NCBI GenBank assembly: GCA_018241725.1
Contig: JAFEDI010000068.1
Coordinates: 84,561-148,560, forward strand
DNA from: Pseudomonadota bacterium
Lineage (GTDB): Bacteria; Pseudomonadota; Gammaproteobacteria; Burkholderiales; Rhodocyclaceae
Reading direction: 5' to 3'
DNA: 64,000 bases
A program made the translations under genes and the position numbers. The stretch's first letter is position 1. Each line of letters begins with the position of its first letter. Of the stretch, positions 25,614 to 33,640 are shown piece after piece. A model generated the notes under the pieces. It saw only the letters and a list, made by a program, of their open reading frames with translations. It was not told where the DNA came from and made no database searches.

Positions 25614-25992
25614 GACGGGCCTGCATGCCTTCCCAGCCGCTGCGCAGCGTGTTCAGCAGCCCGACCACCTCGTCGATGATGCCGACATCCAGCGCCACGC
25701 CTGCCTGGTACAGGCGCTGCCCGCAGTAGGCGTAGAGCTGGTCCAGGCTGGCCACCACGTCGCTGCCCGAGTCGAGGTCGAGCGCGCTCGCCAGCCCGTT
25801 GAGCATGCCCAGGGCCCGGTCGAGGCTGTAGGCCTTCTGCTCGTAGCGCCCGCCCTCGATGTGGGCGCGGGCGCGGAACAGCTCCTCGATCAGGCCGTCC
25901 GTCAGGATCAGCACGAGTTGTACCGGCGAGGCCTGGGCGGTCTGCGCCGCCAGGTTGTCGCTGTGATAGCTCTGATAAGCGGAGTGATGCAC
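25606..25992 (-). CDS. fliS: Flagellin export chaperone FliS
   Basis: The product has 128 residues. SAYQSYHSDNLAAQTAQASP and VQLVLILTDGLIEELFRARA are typical, as is LDRALGMLNGLASALDLDSG. It binds the flagellin C-terminus before export. It follows fliD by 31 bases. Confidence 0.95.
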   Translation of the reverse strand: MHHSAYQSYHSDNLAAQTAQASPVQLVLILTDGLIEELFRARAHIEGGRYEQKAYSLDRALGMLNGLASALDLDSGSDVVASLDQLYAYCGQRLYQAGVALDVGIIDEVVGLLNTLRSGWEGMQARHG

Positions 25993-26023
25993 GGTGATGG
26001 TCCCGGTGGTTCGATGAAGTCGG

Positions 26024-27418
26024 TCAGTTGCCGCTGGTGCTCAGGCTGCTGAACATGTCGGAGGTCTGGCTCATCTGGTCCTGCAAGGTCTGCAGGGCCG
26101 TGAATTGCTGCAGGTAGCGCTCGTAGTACAGCTTGAAGGTGGCGTCGAGGCGGGTCTGCTTGTCGGTCAGTTCGGTCTGCGTCCGCTGCACCGAGTCCTG
26201 GCGGTTCTTGAGAAGGCCGTTGGCGCTGTTCAGCCACACCCCGGCGTAATCGTTCAATGCGCCGAGCAGGCCGCTGCCGCCGGTGGTGGCGGTGCTGCCG
26301 AAGACCTGCGACAAGCCATCCGGATGGGCCGCCAGGGCCTTGCTCAGCTTGCTGCTGTCGAGGCTCAACACGCCACTGCGGTCGCTCGCCACGCCCAGAT
26401 CGATCACGCTCAGGCCGCCGAAACTCTGGCGCAGGATGCTGCTCAGCTTGCCGCGCAGCGCGCGGATGCCGGCGTCGGATGCAAACGCACCGGCACTCGT
26501 CTTGCCGTCGGCGCTGCCGGCGGCGGTGAGGCTGTCGAGCGTCTTGTTCAACGCGTTGTAGGCATCGACGAAGGTCTGCACGTTGGCTGCGGTGCCGCTG
26601 GCATCGCTGGCCACCGTCAGCGTCACCGGCGTGGCACCGGCCGCCATGGCCTGGTTGAAGCCGATGCTGACGCCAGGGATCGACGTGAAGGTGTTGCTGG
26701 CCTGTTCCAGCTTGATGCCGGAGCCCTGCGCGCCCAGCCAGACCACCGCGTTCTGGGCTGCGGCCAGCACGTTCGGGGCGGCGCCCAGGGCGGTCTGCAG
26801 GGCGCCGGACGGCAGGCCGCTGGCGTCGATGGTGATGTTGGGGACGACGCCCGTCAGCGGATCGGCAGCGCCGCCGGTCTGGGCCGCCGTCAGCAGCAGC
26901 TGGGTCTTGCCGTTGGCGCTCACCGTGGTGGCCGTCACCTTGCCCTGGTTGGTCGGGGCCAGGTTGATGGCGCGCGCCACTTCCGCCTGGGAGATGGTGC
27001 CGTCGTTGTCGGCATCGGCCAGCGTGACGTTGATCGTCGTTCCGTCGGGCATCTGCACGACGATCGGGCCGCCCTCGGAAGCCGCCGCGGCAGGCAGGTC
27101 CTGGTAAGCGACCTGGCTACCGGTGGCCAGCTTTTCGACGAAGAAGGAGTAGGAGCCGGCCTGCGCGGTGGACGTGGCGCTCGCGCTGCCGATCGCCGGA
27201 TTGCTGAAGGTCGCGGTGTTCTGGCTCAGCCCCTTCTTGGCGCTGAGGCTCGTCACCGCGCTGTTGAACGTGTTGAGTGCGGAGCGCAGGGAGTTCAGCG
27301 CAGTGGATGTCGCCTGGGCCTTGCTGGTCTGGGTGGTCAGTTGGTCCTGGGCGGCCTGGGTGTAGGCCGTGGCCAGGGTATTGGCCATCGAGGTCGGATT
27401 GATGCTCGTGCTAGCCAT
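26024..27418 (-). CDS. fliD: Flagellar filament cap protein FliD
   Basis: The product has 464 residues. The N-terminal FliD_N helices (TQAAQDQLTTQTSKAQATST, ALNSLRSALNTFNSAVTSLS) and the C-terminal coiled coil (LDATFKLYYERYLQQFTALQ) match FliD/HAP2. The middle holds GVSIGFNQAMAAGATPVTLT, the flagellin-hook IN motif. A 96-base gap after fliJ carries a leader motif and an in-leader hairpin, so fliDSTK-L-A-motAB-flgMN may have its own promoter. Confidence 0.95.
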   Translation of the reverse strand: MASTSINPTSMANTLATAYTQAAQDQLTTQTSKAQATSTALNSLRSALNTFNSAVTSLSAKKGLSQNTATFSNPAIGSASATSTAQAGSYSFFVEKLATGSQVAYQDLPAAAASEGGPIVVQMPDGTTINVTLADADNDGTISQAEVARAINLAPTNQGKVTATTVSANGKTQLLLTAAQTGGAADPLTGVVPNITIDASGLPSGALQTALGAAPNVLAAAQNAVVWLGAQGSGIKLEQASNTFTSIPGVSIGFNQAMAAGATPVTLTVASDASGTAANVQTFVDAYNALNKTLDSLTAAGSADGKTSAGAFASDAGIRALRGKLSSILRQSFGGLSVIDLGVASDRSGVLSLDSSKLSKALAAHPDGLSQVFGSTATTGGSGLLGALNDYAGVWLNSANGLLKNRQDSVQRTQTELTDKQTRLDATFKLYYERYLQQFTALQTLQDQMSQTSDMFSSLSTSGN

Positions 27419-27464
27419 GGAGCTCTCCTACGGGGGAAGAAGTGAATCGGAATTCGCCTTCGTT

Positions 27465-27473
27465 AAAGGCGAC
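27465..27473 (-). repeat. Leader motif GTCGCCTTT upstream of fliD
   Basis: The 9-mer lies 46 bases before the fliD start and forms the left arm of a perfect stem (TCGCCTT, TAACG loop, AAGGCGA). Confidence 0.45.
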
Positions 27474-27514
27474 CGGATCCGCTCCCGTCTGAAATTCCGT
27501 GCTCATTCCGGCGT

Positions 27515-27964
27515 TCATGCCCGCCCCCGCCACCAACTTTGGGTGGCCAGTTCGTCCTGGCGCTTTTGCTCGCCCTGCAGCTGCTCCCGCTGCAGGGCCT
27601 GCAGCTTGCCGTCCAGCACCTGGCTCACGGCCTCGTGGCGCTGCACCGCACGGGTCAGTGCGAGCTGGGCCAGTTGCAGGTCGGCGTCATGGCGCTCGAC
27701 TTCATTTCGCTGGCTGTCGGCGAGGTTCAGCACCGCCTGCTTGTAGTCGCCGCAGTTCAGGGACAACGCGGCGACGTGGACCGCCGGTCGTTCGCCGCTG
27801 ACGGTGGCGCTGGCGCACAGCTGCTCCAGGCGCGCCAGCGTGGCGCGATGGCGCTCCAGCTGGGCACGGCGGCCGGCCAGCTCACCGACCAGGTTGTCCT
27901 TTTCGCGGCGGCGCTGGTCGACGACGGCGGCCAGGCCGCGCAGGGTCTTGGGATGGGTGCTCAT
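27515..27964 (-). CDS. fliJ: Flagellar export protein FliJ
   Basis: The product has 149 residues, mostly charged coiled coil (VDQRRREKDNLVGELAGRRA, then LARLEQLCASATVSG and KLQALQREQLQGEQKRQDEL). It couples the FliI ATPase to the export gate. The ATG overlaps the fliI stop by 4 bases. Confidence 0.9.
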   Translation of the reverse strand: MSTHPKTLRGLAAVVDQRRREKDNLVGELAGRRAQLERHRATLARLEQLCASATVSGERPAVHVAALSLNCGDYKQAVLNLADSQRNEVERHDADLQLAQLALTRAVQRHEAVSQVLDGKLQALQREQLQGEQKRQDELATQSWWRGRA

Positions 27965-29271
27965 GCCAGCAGGCTCTCCAGTCGGGCCAGGGTGTCGGCA
28001 AAGGGCGCGGCCTCCCGCGTACCCTGGTGCAGGAAGGCCTCGATCCGCGGGTACAAAGCCACCGCCCGATCGGTGGCCGGATCGGCGCCGGCCACGTAGG
28101 CACCCAGCGGCAACAGGTCGCGCACGCGGACGTAGCGGGAATACAAGGCCTTGATCTCCCGCGCCGCCGCCTGCTGGGCAGGGGTCGTCACCTGCGCCAT
28201 GCAACGGCTGATGGACTGGGCGATGTCGATGGCCGGGTAGTGGCCGCGGTCGGCCAGCTCGCGGGACAGCACGATGTGGCCGTCGAGGATGGCCCGGGCG
28301 GTGTCCACCACCGGGTCCTGCTGGTCGTCGCCTTCGGCCAGCACGGTGTAGATGGCGCTCATGCTGCCCGCCTCGTGCTCGCCGTTGCCAGCGCTCTCCA
28401 CCAGCTGCGGCAGCAGGCCGAACACCGACGGCGGGTAGCCGCGGGTGGCCGGCGGTTCGCCGAGGGCCAGCGCCACTTCGCGGCGGGCCATCGCGTAACG
28501 GGTGAGGGAATCCACCAACAGCAACACGTTCTGGCCCTGGTCCCGGTAATGGGCGGCGATGGCGTGGCACAGCTCGGTGGCGCGCAGGCGCATCAGCGGC
28601 GACTCGTCGGCCGGCGCGATGACGACCACCGCGCGGGCCAGCCCGGCCGGGCCGAGGGACATGTCGATGAACTCGCGCACCTCGCGGCCACGTTCGCCGA
28701 TCAGGCCGACCACCACCACGTCGGCGACGGTCTGGCGGGTGATCAGGCCGAGCAGCACGCTCTTGCCGACGCCGCTGCCGGCCATCAGGCCTACGCGCTG
28801 GCCGCGCCCGAGGGTCAGCAGGCCGTTGAGGGCGCGGACACCGACGTCGAGCACGCCTTCCACCGGCTTCCGGCGCAGCGGATGCACGTGCGGCGGCCGT
28901 GCCGCCAGCGGATGCTCGCCGCCGAGGCGGCCGCGGCCGTCCACCGGCTCGCCCAGGCCATTGACGATGCGCCCCAGCCAGGACGGCCCGATCATCAGCC
29001 CGCCCTGGTCGGCGGCCGGCAGCACGCGGGCGCCGGTGGCCAGGCCCTCCGGGCGCTTGAAGGGCATCAGGTAGGAAATCTCGTTGCGGAAGCCGACCAC
29101 CTGGGCGGCGATCCACTCGCCGCTGGCGGTCTCGATACGGCAGCACTGGCCGGTCTGGAAGGCGCAGCCGGTGCTCTCCAGCAGCAGGCCGGAGGCGCCC
29201 ACCAGACGGCCGGTGTGGGTCGCCACCGGGATGTCGGCGAATTCGAGCTGGCGCAGCGCGGCGGCGATCAC
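27961..29271 (-). CDS. fliI: Flagellar export ATPase FliI
   Basis: The product has 436 residues. P-loop AGSGVGKS (residues 164-171), Walker B phrase VLLLVDSLTRYA and the type III ATPase signature DGHIVLSRELADRGHYPAID are present. It overlaps fliH and fliJ by ATGA at both ends. It energises export of flagellar subunits together with FliH and FliJ. Confidence 0.97.
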   Translation of the reverse strand: MIAAALRQLEFADIPVATHTGRLVGASGLLLESTGCAFQTGQCCRIETASGEWIAAQVVGFRNEISYLMPFKRPEGLATGARVLPAADQGGLMIGPSWLGRIVNGLGEPVDGRGRLGGEHPLAARPPHVHPLRRKPVEGVLDVGVRALNGLLTLGRGQRVGLMAGSGVGKSVLLGLITRQTVADVVVVGLIGERGREVREFIDMSLGPAGLARAVVVIAPADESPLMRLRATELCHAIAAHYRDQGQNVLLLVDSLTRYAMARREVALALGEPPATRGYPPSVFGLLPQLVESAGNGEHEAGSMSAIYTVLAEGDDQQDPVVDTARAILDGHIVLSRELADRGHYPAIDIAQSISRCMAQVTTPAQQAAAREIKALYSRYVRVRDLLPLGAYVAGADPATDRAVALYPRIEAFLHQGTREAAPFADTLARLESLLA

Positions 29272-29942
29272 GGCGCCACCTCCTCACCGTCCTCGGCGAG
29301 ATGGGTTTCGAGTTGTTCGATACAGGCAGCCAGGCGCTGACGGCAGCCGGCGTCGGCCTCGCGCCCGTCGGCACGAACGCGGCACTCGCCGGGCTCCAGC
29401 CGCGGATCGGCGATCAGCGTCCAGCGCGACGCGCGATCCGGCGCCAGTTCGAGGATGCGCTGGCGCTCCTCGGGATTCAGGAAAACCTCGACCCCTTCGC
29501 GGGCCGGCGGCATCGTCGCCAGGGTTTCATCCACCAGCGCGAGCAGTTGCACCGGCTGCAGGACCAGTTCGCTACGGATGACCTGACGGGCCACCTTGGC
29601 GACCAGATCCACCACCTCCCGGCGCAGCGCCCCCTGGTAGTCGGCCTGCATCTGGCGCAGGCTGGCGATCAGCGCATCGATCGGCGCGGCGAGTGAATCG
29701 AACTGGGCCAGCACCTCCTGGCGAGCCTCGTCACGGCCCGTGCGCAGCCCTTCACGGCGGCCCTCCGCCAGTCCGTCCCCACGTCCCTGGGCCAGGCCCA
29801 GTTCATGCCCTTCCCGGTAGCCCCGCTCCATGCCCTGGTGGAAGCCATCGGCCAGGGAAGCCTGGGCCTCCGCCGCACTGGCGACCGACACGCCAGCCAC
29901 GAGGGACAAGGGGGGGAAACGGTAGGGCCGAAAGTTCTTCAT
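29268..29942 (-). CDS. fliH: Flagellar export regulator FliH
   Basis: The product has 224 residues. The start is MKNFRPYRFPPLS, overlapping the fliG stop by 4 bases. A Gly-repeat region (DGFHQGMERGYREGHELGLA, then GRGDGLAEGRREGLRTG) gives the GxxxG pattern typical of FliH. The C-terminal domain is like the stalk subunit of F-type ATPases. It binds FliI. Confidence 0.9.
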   Translation of the reverse strand: MKNFRPYRFPPLSLVAGVSVASAAEAQASLADGFHQGMERGYREGHELGLAQGRGDGLAEGRREGLRTGRDEARQEVLAQFDSLAAPIDALIASLRQMQADYQGALRREVVDLVAKVARQVIRSELVLQPVQLLALVDETLATMPPAREGVEVFLNPEERQRILELAPDRASRWTLIADPRLEPGECRVRADGREADAGCRQRLAACIEQLETHLAEDGEEVAP

Positions 29943-30970
29943 TCGACCGTCGCCTCGGCGAACAGCTGGATCTCGATCTCGCCCGCATCGACGAGTTCCT
30001 TGACCTGCCCCATGATCTCGGCGCGCACTTGTTCGACGCGGCTGCGCGGTACCGGGCCGCTGCGCCGCATCAGATCCTCGAAGCCCTGTGCCTGGCGGCG
30101 TGGCATGGCGCGCAGGATGGCGTCGCGCACCGCCGGCTCGGCGCCCTTGAGGGCAATCGCCCACTGGTCGAGGGCCACTTCCTCGATGAGGCGGGTGATG
30201 ACCTCGTCGTTCTGACGGGACAGGACGTAGAAGTCGTACATGCTGACCTCGATCTCCGACACCATCTCCGGATCGTGGGCACGCAGCATCTCGACCATCT
30301 GCTGGCGGTTGCCGGGCAAGCGGTTGAGAATCTCGGCGGCGTGGCGCACACCTTCCACACTGGCGCTCTGCAGGCCCAGGCTGTCGAGGCAGCGGAGGAC
30401 CATCTCCTCCAGCTCGATCAGCAGTTCGCGGTCGATCTCGGTGAGGCGCGCCACGTTGAGCAGCACCTGATCACGACTGTCGGTGGGCAAAGCATCGACG
30501 ATCTCGCTGGCCAGCGCGGCCGGCAGGAAGGCCAGGAACACCGCCTGCATGCGTACGTGTTCGTTGATCAGCTGCTCGGCCAGCCACTTCGGCGAGGCCC
30601 ACTGCAGGCGCGCCATCTTCGGGCGGATCTCGTCGCCGTAGATCTTGTTGAGCACGCTGCCGGCGATGTCGGCGCCAAGAGCAAGGTCGAGGGAGCGCCG
30701 CAGGTAGGTGCGCGACGCGCCATGCACGCCGCTCTGCTCCCGGTAGTCGTCGAAGAAGCGCTGCAGCGAGCTCTTCACCGCCTCCACCTTGATGCCGCTC
30801 ATCCGCGACATCACCTGGGTGACCTCCAGCAGCTCCTCGCGGGACAGGCAGCGCAGCACCGCGGCGGCGGGCTCCTCACCCATCGACAGCAGCACGATGG
30901 CAGCCTGCTCCACCGGCGTCGGCGTGGCACCGGGGACGATCATGTCGGGCAGATTATTCGCTTCGGCCAT
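29939..30970 (-). CDS. fliG: Flagellar motor switch protein FliG
   Basis: The product has 343 residues. The N-terminal FliF-binding region (EQAAIVLLSMGEEPAAAVLR), the middle armadillo region with EHPQ-like packing (ALPTDSRDQVLLNVARL), and the C-terminal torque helix with charged residues (SRVEQVRAEIMGQVKELVDA) are all seen. It overlaps fliF by 17 bases. It is the rotor part that meets the MotA stator. Confidence 0.95.
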   Translation of the reverse strand: MAEANNLPDMIVPGATPTPVEQAAIVLLSMGEEPAAAVLRCLSREELLEVTQVMSRMSGIKVEAVKSSLQRFFDDYREQSGVHGASRTYLRRSLDLALGADIAGSVLNKIYGDEIRPKMARLQWASPKWLAEQLINEHVRMQAVFLAFLPAALASEIVDALPTDSRDQVLLNVARLTEIDRELLIELEEMVLRCLDSLGLQSASVEGVRHAAEILNRLPGNRQQMVEMLRAHDPEMVSEIEVSMYDFYVLSRQNDEVITRLIEEVALDQWAIALKGAEPAVRDAILRAMPRRQAQGFEDLMRRSGPVPRSRVEQVRAEIMGQVKELVDAGEIEIQLFAEATVE

Positions 30971-32609
30971 TTTTCTGCATCCATTGGCGGACCACTTCGG
31001 CGACGCGCTCCGGCTCCTTCGCCGACAGCACCTTCAGGTGTTCGACCATCACGTCCACCGGCGAACCCGGGGCCGGCAGGTCGTAGTTTTCGAGCAGGCC
31101 GGCGACCGGCATGCGCTGGGTATCGGGGGCGGCCAGGGCGGCATGGGCGGCCGGCGCGGCGAGTTCCGGACTGGTGGGCTCCTGTGCTTCCGCCAGCTCT
31201 TCGACGGTCTCGGCTGCGGGCAACGCCAGACGCTGCTGGACCAGCTTCATCAGCGGACGGACGATGAACAGGAAGGCCAGCAGCAGGCTGATCGCGTAGG
31301 CCAGCCAGCTCGCCATCTCGATGATGTTGTCGCGTTGCTGCCACCAGGCCACGCTGTCATCCACCGGCTTGCGGAAGCCGCTGGCGGTGACGACCAGGCT
31401 GTCGCCACGCGCCGCGTCGATGCCGAGGCCGCTGCGCAGCACCTTGTCCACATTGGCCAGCGCTTCCGGCGTCCAGGTCTTGCCGTCGGGGGCCGCAGCG
31501 TTGTTCATCACCACCGCCACGGAGAGCTTCTTCAGGCGGCCGCGGCTGCGCTTCACCTGGGTCACGCTTCGGTCGTAGGCGTACTGGCGGGTGGTGGCGT
31601 TCTTCTTGGTGGTCGCCGCCTCCGGCTCCTCGTCGGCCTTCACCGCCACCGGGCGGTTGCTGAGGGAGCCCGGCACGCCGACCGCCAGCGGATCGCGGCC
31701 GTTCTCGGTACGCATCGCCTCATTGGTGATCTTCGGCGCCTCGCCGTAGCGTTCGGTGGTTTCCTGGATGCGGTCGTTGTCCACCTCGGCGGTGACGCTG
31801 ACCTTGAAGTTGCCCGTGCCAAGCATCGGCAGCAGGAGATCCTCGGCATTGCGCTGGGTCTCGTCGCGGAAACGGTGGGACGCGTCGTTGAGCTGGGCAC
31901 CCTCGAAGCCCTCGCTGAGATCGACGCGGGCGGACAGCAGGTTGCCGGCCTGATCGACCACGCTGACCCGCTGCGGATCAAGGCTGGCGACGCTGTTGGC
32001 GACCATGTTGATGATCGCCGCTATCTGCTCGGGGCTGAGGGAACGGCCGGCCTTGAGGGCCAGCACCACCGACGCGGTGCTCTTCTCGCCGTCATTGACG
32101 ACGAAGGACGAAGAGCGCGCGATGGACAGGTGCACCCGCGCCGAATCCACCGCGTCGAGGGTCATGATGCTCTGTACCAGCTCCCCTTCGAGGCCGCGGC
32201 GGAAGCGCACGTCCTGCACGAACTGGCTGACCCCCAGCGGATCGTTGCGGTCCATCAGCTCCAGCCCCTGCGGCAGCTTGGCAACTACGCCCTTGGCGGC
32301 CAGCAGCATGCGCACTTCGCCGAGGCGCTTGGCCGGCACCAGCACCTGACCGGAATCCGGATGGAGCCGGTAAGGGATGCCCTGGGCGTCGAGCAAGGCG
32401 ATCATCTCGGCCGACGCCACCTTCTCGCGGCTGCCGAACACCGGCTTGTAGCCCGCCTGGTCGTTCCACGCGAACATCAGCACCAGCGCGGTGATCGCCA
32501 GCGCCAGCAGCACGATGGGCAGCAGGCCCTTGACGAAACCCGGCGGCAGCTTCGGCAGGCCGCCGGGGGCGCGCAGGCGGGCCAGAGCGGGAGAGAGGGA
32601 GAGATTCAC
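30954..32609 (-). CDS. fliF: Flagellar MS-ring protein FliF
   Basis: The product has 551 residues. A first membrane helix is seen near residue 30-47 (LPIVLLALAITALVLMFAW). The ring-building domains include YRLHPDSGQVLVPAKRLGEV and VRFRRGLEGELVQSIMTLDA, the latter an IEGEL-like signature. A second membrane helix lies near residue 430-450. The cytoplasmic C-terminus binds FliG. It follows fliE by 21 bases. Confidence 0.96.
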   Translation of the reverse strand: MNLSLSPALARLRAPGGLPKLPPGFVKGLLPIVLLALAITALVLMFAWNDQAGYKPVFGSREKVASAEMIALLDAQGIPYRLHPDSGQVLVPAKRLGEVRMLLAAKGVVAKLPQGLELMDRNDPLGVSQFVQDVRFRRGLEGELVQSIMTLDAVDSARVHLSIARSSSFVVNDGEKSTASVVLALKAGRSLSPEQIAAIINMVANSVASLDPQRVSVVDQAGNLLSARVDLSEGFEGAQLNDASHRFRDETQRNAEDLLLPMLGTGNFKVSVTAEVDNDRIQETTERYGEAPKITNEAMRTENGRDPLAVGVPGSLSNRPVAVKADEEPEAATTKKNATTRQYAYDRSVTQVKRSRGRLKKLSVAVVMNNAAAPDGKTWTPEALANVDKVLRSGLGIDAARGDSLVVTASGFRKPVDDSVAWWQQRDNIIEMASWLAYAISLLLAFLFIVRPLMKLVQQRLALPAAETVEELAEAQEPTSPELAAPAAHAALAAPDTQRMPVAGLLENYDLPAPGSPVDVMVEHLKVLSAKEPERVAEVVRQWMQKNGRSE

Positions 32610-32630
32610 GAGTGGCGTCCCGGGGTGCGC

Positions 32631-32969
32631 TTAGAGCGGCAGCTTGATGAGGTCGTCCATCGCGCCGACCATCTTGTTGCGGACCTGCATCAGCATCGAG
32701 AAGGACAGGCTGGCTTCCTGACTGGACAACATCGCCCCCACCAGATCGTCGCTACGGCCGCTGTCCACGTCGGCCATGCGCTCGCCGGCGACTCGGTCCT
32801 TCTCGTTGACGCCCAGCACGGCCTGCTTGAGGTGCTCGCCGAAGCCGTCGGCTTCGGAGCTGGCCGCATCCAGCAGATTGGCTGCCGGCACGACCAGGTC
32901 GGCGGCCGGCAGGCTGCCCTGCAGCTTCATCAGGTCGGCGCCGATCGACGCCAGCATTTCAGTCACCAC
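32631..32969 (-). CDS. fliE: Flagellar hook-basal body adaptor FliE
   Basis: About 112 residues are encoded from the GTG at 32969, which has AGGAG six bases upstream. The first ATG (32957, 108 residues) has no site at a fitting distance. SFSMLMQVRNKMVGAMDDLI and EASLSFSML at the C-terminus are the conserved FliE signature. It links the MS ring to the rod. It is the first gene of fliEFGHIJ, transcribed from the long leader between 32970 and 33580. Three consecutive GTG codons make the exact start uncertain. Confidence 0.9.
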   Translation of the reverse strand: MVTEMLASIGADLMKLQGSLPAADLVVPAANLLDAASSEADGFGEHLKQAVLGVNEKDRVAGERMADVDSGRSDDLVGAMLSSQEASLSFSMLMQVRNKMVGAMDDLIKLPL

Positions 32970-33042
32970 CACACTCTCCTTCGGAAACGGGATGCGCCGG
33001 AATGGCGCCCCGCACGCACCAGCCGGTGGGGCGGGATTCAAT

Positions 33043-33054
33043 CGCCAATTGGCG
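33043..33054. promoter_or_regulatory. Perfect 12-bp palindrome in the fliE leader
   Basis: CGCCAATTGGCG is fully self-complementary and lies 73 bases upstream of the fliE start. It could be a regulator operator close to an internal promoter. No regulator is assigned. Confidence 0.35.
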
Positions 33055-33209
33055 TTGCGTTTTTTCGGGAAAAAGAAACCCCTCGCACGCTCAATGCGGC
33101 AATTGAAAAAACGAACGAATAAATCGACGAAAACGAATTGAACTGGCAATAAGGCCGGAATTAAAACCGGACGCAAATAGACCTCGCGCCAAATTGAATC
33201 GGGCGAAGG

Positions 33210-33232
33210 GGATCAGAAGAAAACCCTGATCC
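33210..33232 (-). other. Hairpin after the seven-codon ORF
   Basis: GGATCAG (33232-33226) pairs with CTGATCC (33216-33210) around a nine-base loop, 61 bases downstream of the short ORF stop. No T run follows. Confidence 0.35.
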
Positions 33233-33292
33233 GGATCCAGGCGTACGGAGAGCAGGCGAACGACACCATGCCAAGACGGCCCTGGTGCGTGT

Positions 33293-33316
33293 TCAGACGA
33301 GAATGTGATGGTTCAT
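33293..33316 (-). CDS. Possible seven-codon leader peptide ORF
   Basis: ATG AAC CAT CAC ATT CTC GTC TGA encodes MNHHILV. It is preceded by GAGGG seven bases before the ATG, a good ribosome site. It lies in the fliE leader, downstream of the riboswitch, and its distance to the GTCGCCTTT motif (62 bases) matches the distances at fliC, flgK and fliD (46-60). This supports real translation initiation here, but the ORF is too short for any coding statistics. A leader peptide or a non-functional remnant are both possible. Confidence 0.3.
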   Translation of the reverse strand: MNHHILV

Positions 33317-33378
33317 GCGCTTTCCCTCATTGATGTGCTCGGGACGCACACATAGGAAAGACGAGGCGCAGCCGCCAG

Positions 33379-33387
33379 AAAGGCGAC
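33379..33387 (-). repeat. Leader motif GTCGCCTTT in the fliE leader
   Basis: Fourth copy of the 9-mer, followed by a CGCC/GGCG mini-stem. It lies between the riboswitch and the seven-codon ORF. Confidence 0.45.
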
Positions 33388-33439
33388 AACACAGACCCGG
33401 CGCGGCGTACAGGCAAAGCCCACACGGACAACAACCGGC

Positions 33440-33459
33440 GGAACCGAGTCAGCGGTTCC
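33440..33459 (-). promoter_or_regulatory. Hairpin directly downstream of the riboswitch aptamer
   Basis: GGAACCG (33459-33453) pairs with CGGTTCC (33446-33440), six-base loop, starting five bases after the aptamer. The tail GCCGGTTGTTGTC has only scattered T, so it is a weak terminator at best. It is the natural candidate for the expression platform. Confidence 0.45.
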
Positions 33460-33464
33460 TGTCT

Positions 33465-33545
33465 GGCAACCCCGCTATCGTAGCCCGTAAGAGCTTTAGA
33501 CCGGAGGCTTTGCGACCCCGTCTTTCGAACGGGTGTGCCCAAATT
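33465..33545 (-). promoter_or_regulatory. Cyclic-di-GMP-I (GEMM-I) riboswitch upstream of fliE
   Basis: The minus strand from about 33540 to 33465 matches the GEMM-I aptamer almost base for base. GGGCACACC corresponds to the GGGCAAACC start. Then come a stem capped by the GAAA tetraloop (GTTCGAAAGAC), the invariant CGCAAAGCCTCCGG, CTAAAG, and the closing TAGCGGGGTTGCC. The first G of GGG aligns with the ligand-contacting G20 of the well-studied Vibrio Vc2 aptamer, which favours c-di-GMP rather than cyclic GMP-AMP. It lies 40 bases downstream of a sigma70-like promoter and about 500 bases upstream of fliE in the same orientation. It should therefore tune fliEFGHIJ expression to the c-di-GMP level. 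The direction of the effect cannot be read from sequence. Confidence 0.9.
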
Positions 33546-33579
33546 TAAGTTTTCGCGGTTTTGGTCGCGAGTTGGAGTG

Positions 33580-33608
33580 ATTATGCCCAGAAGCTTTCCG
33601 CCAGGCAA
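33580..33608 (-). promoter_or_regulatory. Sigma70-like promoter of the riboswitch-fliE transcript
   Basis: TTGCCT (33608-33603), exactly 17 bases, then CATAAT (33585-33580). Transcription would start near 33573, about 30 bases before the aptamer core. Confidence 0.6.
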
Positions 33609-33619
33609 TCATTTTTTTC

Positions 33620-33640
33620 AATTCAGCCCCAGGCTGAATT
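33620..33640. promoter_or_regulatory. 9-bp inverted repeat upstream of the fliE promoter
   Basis: AATTCAGCC, CCA, GGCTGAATT is a perfect dyad with a three-base centre, 12 bases upstream of the -35 box and 170 bases before fliM on the other strand. It is a likely site for a regulator of the divergent operons. The rest of 33641-33809 is AT-rich and holds the presumed fliM promoter, which I could not define. Confidence 0.5.

Noticed and set aside
33315-33548. 77-codon plus-strand ORF in the fliE-fliM interval
   Set aside because: It is antisense to the riboswitch and has no ribosome site or coding character.
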